The notes beneath the pieces were generated by a model. The model ran no database searches, was not told the DNA's origin, and worked only from the letters and a program-made list of their open reading frames with translations. A program made the position numbers and the translations under genes. Source: 9FT-COMBO-48-23 sp964400675 (GTDB lineage: Bacteria > Chloroflexota > Dehalococcoidia > GIF9 > UBA5629). Taken from it: DNA of 64,000 nt. Every line of letters begins with the position of its first letter. The first letter of the stretch is position 1. Of the stretch, positions 62,659 through 64,000 are shown one piece after another. The stretch covers positions 74,472 to 138,471 of the forward strand of contig CAYNVO010000006.1 of assembly GCA_964400675.1 (NCBI GenBank), read 5' to 3'.

Positions 62659-63636
62659 CTATTCTGCGTAGCTCAATGAGCACCTGTATAGCGACAAATC
62701 CCGTCCGCCGAGATGATATTTATAGCCCTCTCCGCCTTTAAGGAAGTCGAAGCGTTTTTTGTTCCTCTCGATGCTGTCCTTGATGCACAGCGTCTTTGAA
62801 ATCACTCCCACGCTCAGCCATCCATAATCGGGTTCATAGCCGCTGTTGTACAGGTACACCGTATCCTTGTAGTCGAAGCACATGGTGGCGGCTACGGGTT
62901 TTTTATCGAGTTCCAGTATGTTCAGCCTTAGCAATCCCTGCTCAGCCATGGCATTTGCCGCTGCCAGGAAGAACGATTCCATCTGCGTAGTCAGGAAGGC
63001 TGCTTTATCCTGCCGGCTGTCCCGAAACAGCCGCAGGAAGATATCAATGTCATCCCGGCTGGCGTCTGTGCTGTGGCGATATTTCAGTTCGCCTTCTTCG
63101 TCCAGTCTCCTGAGCTTTCGCTTCAGTTCGTGGCGCTGTTTGCCTGAGAGCAGTTTGAGATAGTCCTCCCAGGTAGCGGGCAAATCTAGTTCCACGGAGA
63201 CATCTTCACGGGAGCATGAGACCTGCCATGCTTGCCGTGGAGCAATCTCTACCAGGCTTTTGATTACCGTGGAGTCGGGTCTCAGCGGCGACAGGTCCAG
63301 GCGGAGAACACCATCTGTTTTCAGGCTATCCAGCAGCTTGTTGAAGAAGCTCTCCTCTTTGCCCGGCGCAACGACGAAGTCCAGATAATCGCAGACGTCG
63401 CTGCTGCCGATAAAGGAAGCGGCATCGCCATTTACACGAAGCGGGGCAATTCCTGTTACCTTCCCCTGTTGCCTGACGGCGCCAAGGTGCAATTCGGTGC
63501 CGGAGCCGAACTGCTGCCACCAGGTTTTCGACCATTCGGGCGATGAAAAAAAAGAGCCGGCTGGCGATTCGCCTTGCAGCTTTTTCCAGTCTGAGTATAT
63601 GGAATCAAAGCTCTCCAGAGTAAATTCAGAGTCCAT
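62659..63636 (-). CDS. CelD/BioF2-like GNAT-family protein
   Basis: 325 aa. The N-terminal part FFSSPEWSKTWWQQFG and the C-terminal acetyltransferase_6-type domain (about 160-310, LKLLSGKQRHELKRKLRRL, ILELDKKPVAATMCFDYKDT, LYNSGYEPDYGWLSVG) fit the CelD/FemAB-like group. Members act in exopolysaccharide or peptidoglycan building by transferring acyl or aminoacyl groups. It precedes the MshA-like gene by 10 bp on the same strand, so the two are likely co-transcribed and may act on the same glycoconjugate. Confidence 0.8.
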   Translation of the reverse strand: MDSEFTLESFDSIYSDWKKLQGESPAGSFFSSPEWSKTWWQQFGSGTELHLGAVRQQGKVTGIAPLRVNGDAASFIGSSDVCDYLDFVVAPGKEESFFNKLLDSLKTDGVLRLDLSPLRPDSTVIKSLVEIAPRQAWQVSCSREDVSVELDLPATWEDYLKLLSGKQRHELKRKLRRLDEEGELKYRHSTDASRDDIDIFLRLFRDSRQDKAAFLTTQMESFFLAAANAMAEQGLLRLNILELDKKPVAATMCFDYKDTVYLYNSGYEPDYGWLSVGVISKTLCIKDSIERNKKRFDFLKGGEGYKYHLGGRDLSLYRCSLSYAE

Positions 63637-63705
63637 AAGCCTAAACCTGTTTATTATAGCCTGAGTAGCCAGCTTTGCGCCAATGTGAGAGTTTAATGGT
63701 TCTTG

Positions 63706-64000
63706 TCATCCTGAGGAGTCCTTCTCTGGAAGGACGACGTGGCGACCCTGCTCCCTTTACGTGTCATTCTGAAGGAGCAGAGCGACTGAAGAATCTCGCT
63801 CGAGGGGACACGGGGAGAGATTCTTCGCTTCGCTCAGAATGACAGGGCGAGGGGCTCAGAATGACAAATTGCTAACTGTCATCCTGAGGAGTGAAGCGAC
63901 GAAGGATCTGGCTCAGGATACAAACAGGACTTAGATTCTTCGCTTCGCTCAGAATGACAGGGCGAGGGGCTCAGAATGACAAATTGCTAACTGTCATCCT
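63706..64000. repeat. Array of REP-like repeats with a 68-bp direct repeat
   Basis: The block is built of TGTCATCCTGAGGAG, TGTCATTCTGA and CTCAGAATGACA ends with GAAGAATCT and AGATTCTTCGCTTCGCTC cores. A 68-bp unit at 63818-63885 is repeated exactly at 63933-64000, with a 115-bp period. The last copy runs to the window edge, so the array may go on. Units can pair as hairpins. No protein gene lies between 63637 and 64000. Confidence 0.88.

Noticed and set aside
63818..64000. CRISPR array
   Set aside because: The repeats are 68 bp with long, internally repetitive spacers and no cas genes; they fit REP-like elements.
1..64000. tRNA, rRNA or tmRNA genes
   Set aside because: No T-loop GGTTCGAAT-type motif with a matching acceptor stem was found in any gap, and there is no rRNA-like stretch.

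Overview
The window looks like a chromosomal contig from an uncultured bacterium of the Chloroflexota, most likely the Dehalococcoidia. This is inferred from gene content and order. The pointers are a short IF-2 (605 aa), an actinobacterial-type inositol-3-phosphate synthase beside a CDP-alcohol phosphotransferase and a PimA-like glycosyltransferase, a DUF5679 zinc-ribbon gene, two-domain universal stress proteins, and many short REP-like repeats. No rRNA, tRNA, CRISPR array, phage module or intact transposase was seen. Coding density is high, and most genes sit in short operons with clear Shine-Dalgarno (SD) sites.

Region by region. 1-2.7 kb: the 3' end of a molybdopterin oxidoreductase with a small membrane partner, then a membrane M28 peptidase. 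3-6.5 kb: a hybrid histidine kinase with six PAS domains. 6.5-8.3 kb: a small accessory patch with a zinc-ribbon ORF between two hairpin-bearing direct repeats, a NUDIX hydrolase and an Nmad3-like DNA-modification-associated protein. 8.4-11.9 kb (minus): dnaX-ybaB-recR-recO. 12-17.4 kb (plus): rpsO-pnp, then dapB-asd-dapA. 17.4-23.4 kb (minus): MGMT-like protein, purA, and a phosphatidylinositol set (ino1, PimA-like, pgsA-like), then a Usp gene. 23.4-29.3 kb: a PHP phosphoesterase, a 47-aa DUF5679 gene, and the nusA-ylxR-infB-rbfA-truB operon behind a strong promoter and a terminator-like leader hairpin. 29.4-32.8 kb: uppS, a GlmU-like nucleotidyltransferase and a geranylgeranyl-reductase-type flavoprotein.

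33-37 kb holds a DUF1616 protein, an NDP-forming acyl-CoA synthetase alpha subunit, an alpha/beta hydrolase and a second Usp. 38.1-42.8 kb is the most distinctive part: a tightly packed cassette of FGGY sugar kinase, RuBisCO-like protein (RLP), saccharopine-dehydrogenase-like oxidoreductase and an unknown membrane protein. This layout suggests breakdown of a phosphorylated sugar or sugar acid by an RLP reaction that is not CO2 fixation.

The right third (43-64 kb) is a loose set of mostly single genes: nitroreductase, secreted lipase-like hydrolase, an M50-CBS protein that has lost its HExxH motif, C69 dipeptidase, GNAT proteins, glycerate 2-kinase, two MBL-fold hydrolases, an M28 peptidase, a cyclophilin lipoprotein, a PIG-L deacetylase, a serpin lipoprotein preceded by an overlapping 21-codon ORF, a TM2 protein, an orphan carboxyltransferase, a glycosidase-like lipoprotein, an MshA-like glycosyltransferase and a CelD-type GNAT. 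The window ends in an array of 68-bp REP-like repeats. Ino1, the MshA-like glycosyltransferase, the PIG-L deacetylase and a double-GNAT protein could together serve an inositol-glycoside thiol route, but no MshC-type ligase is present.
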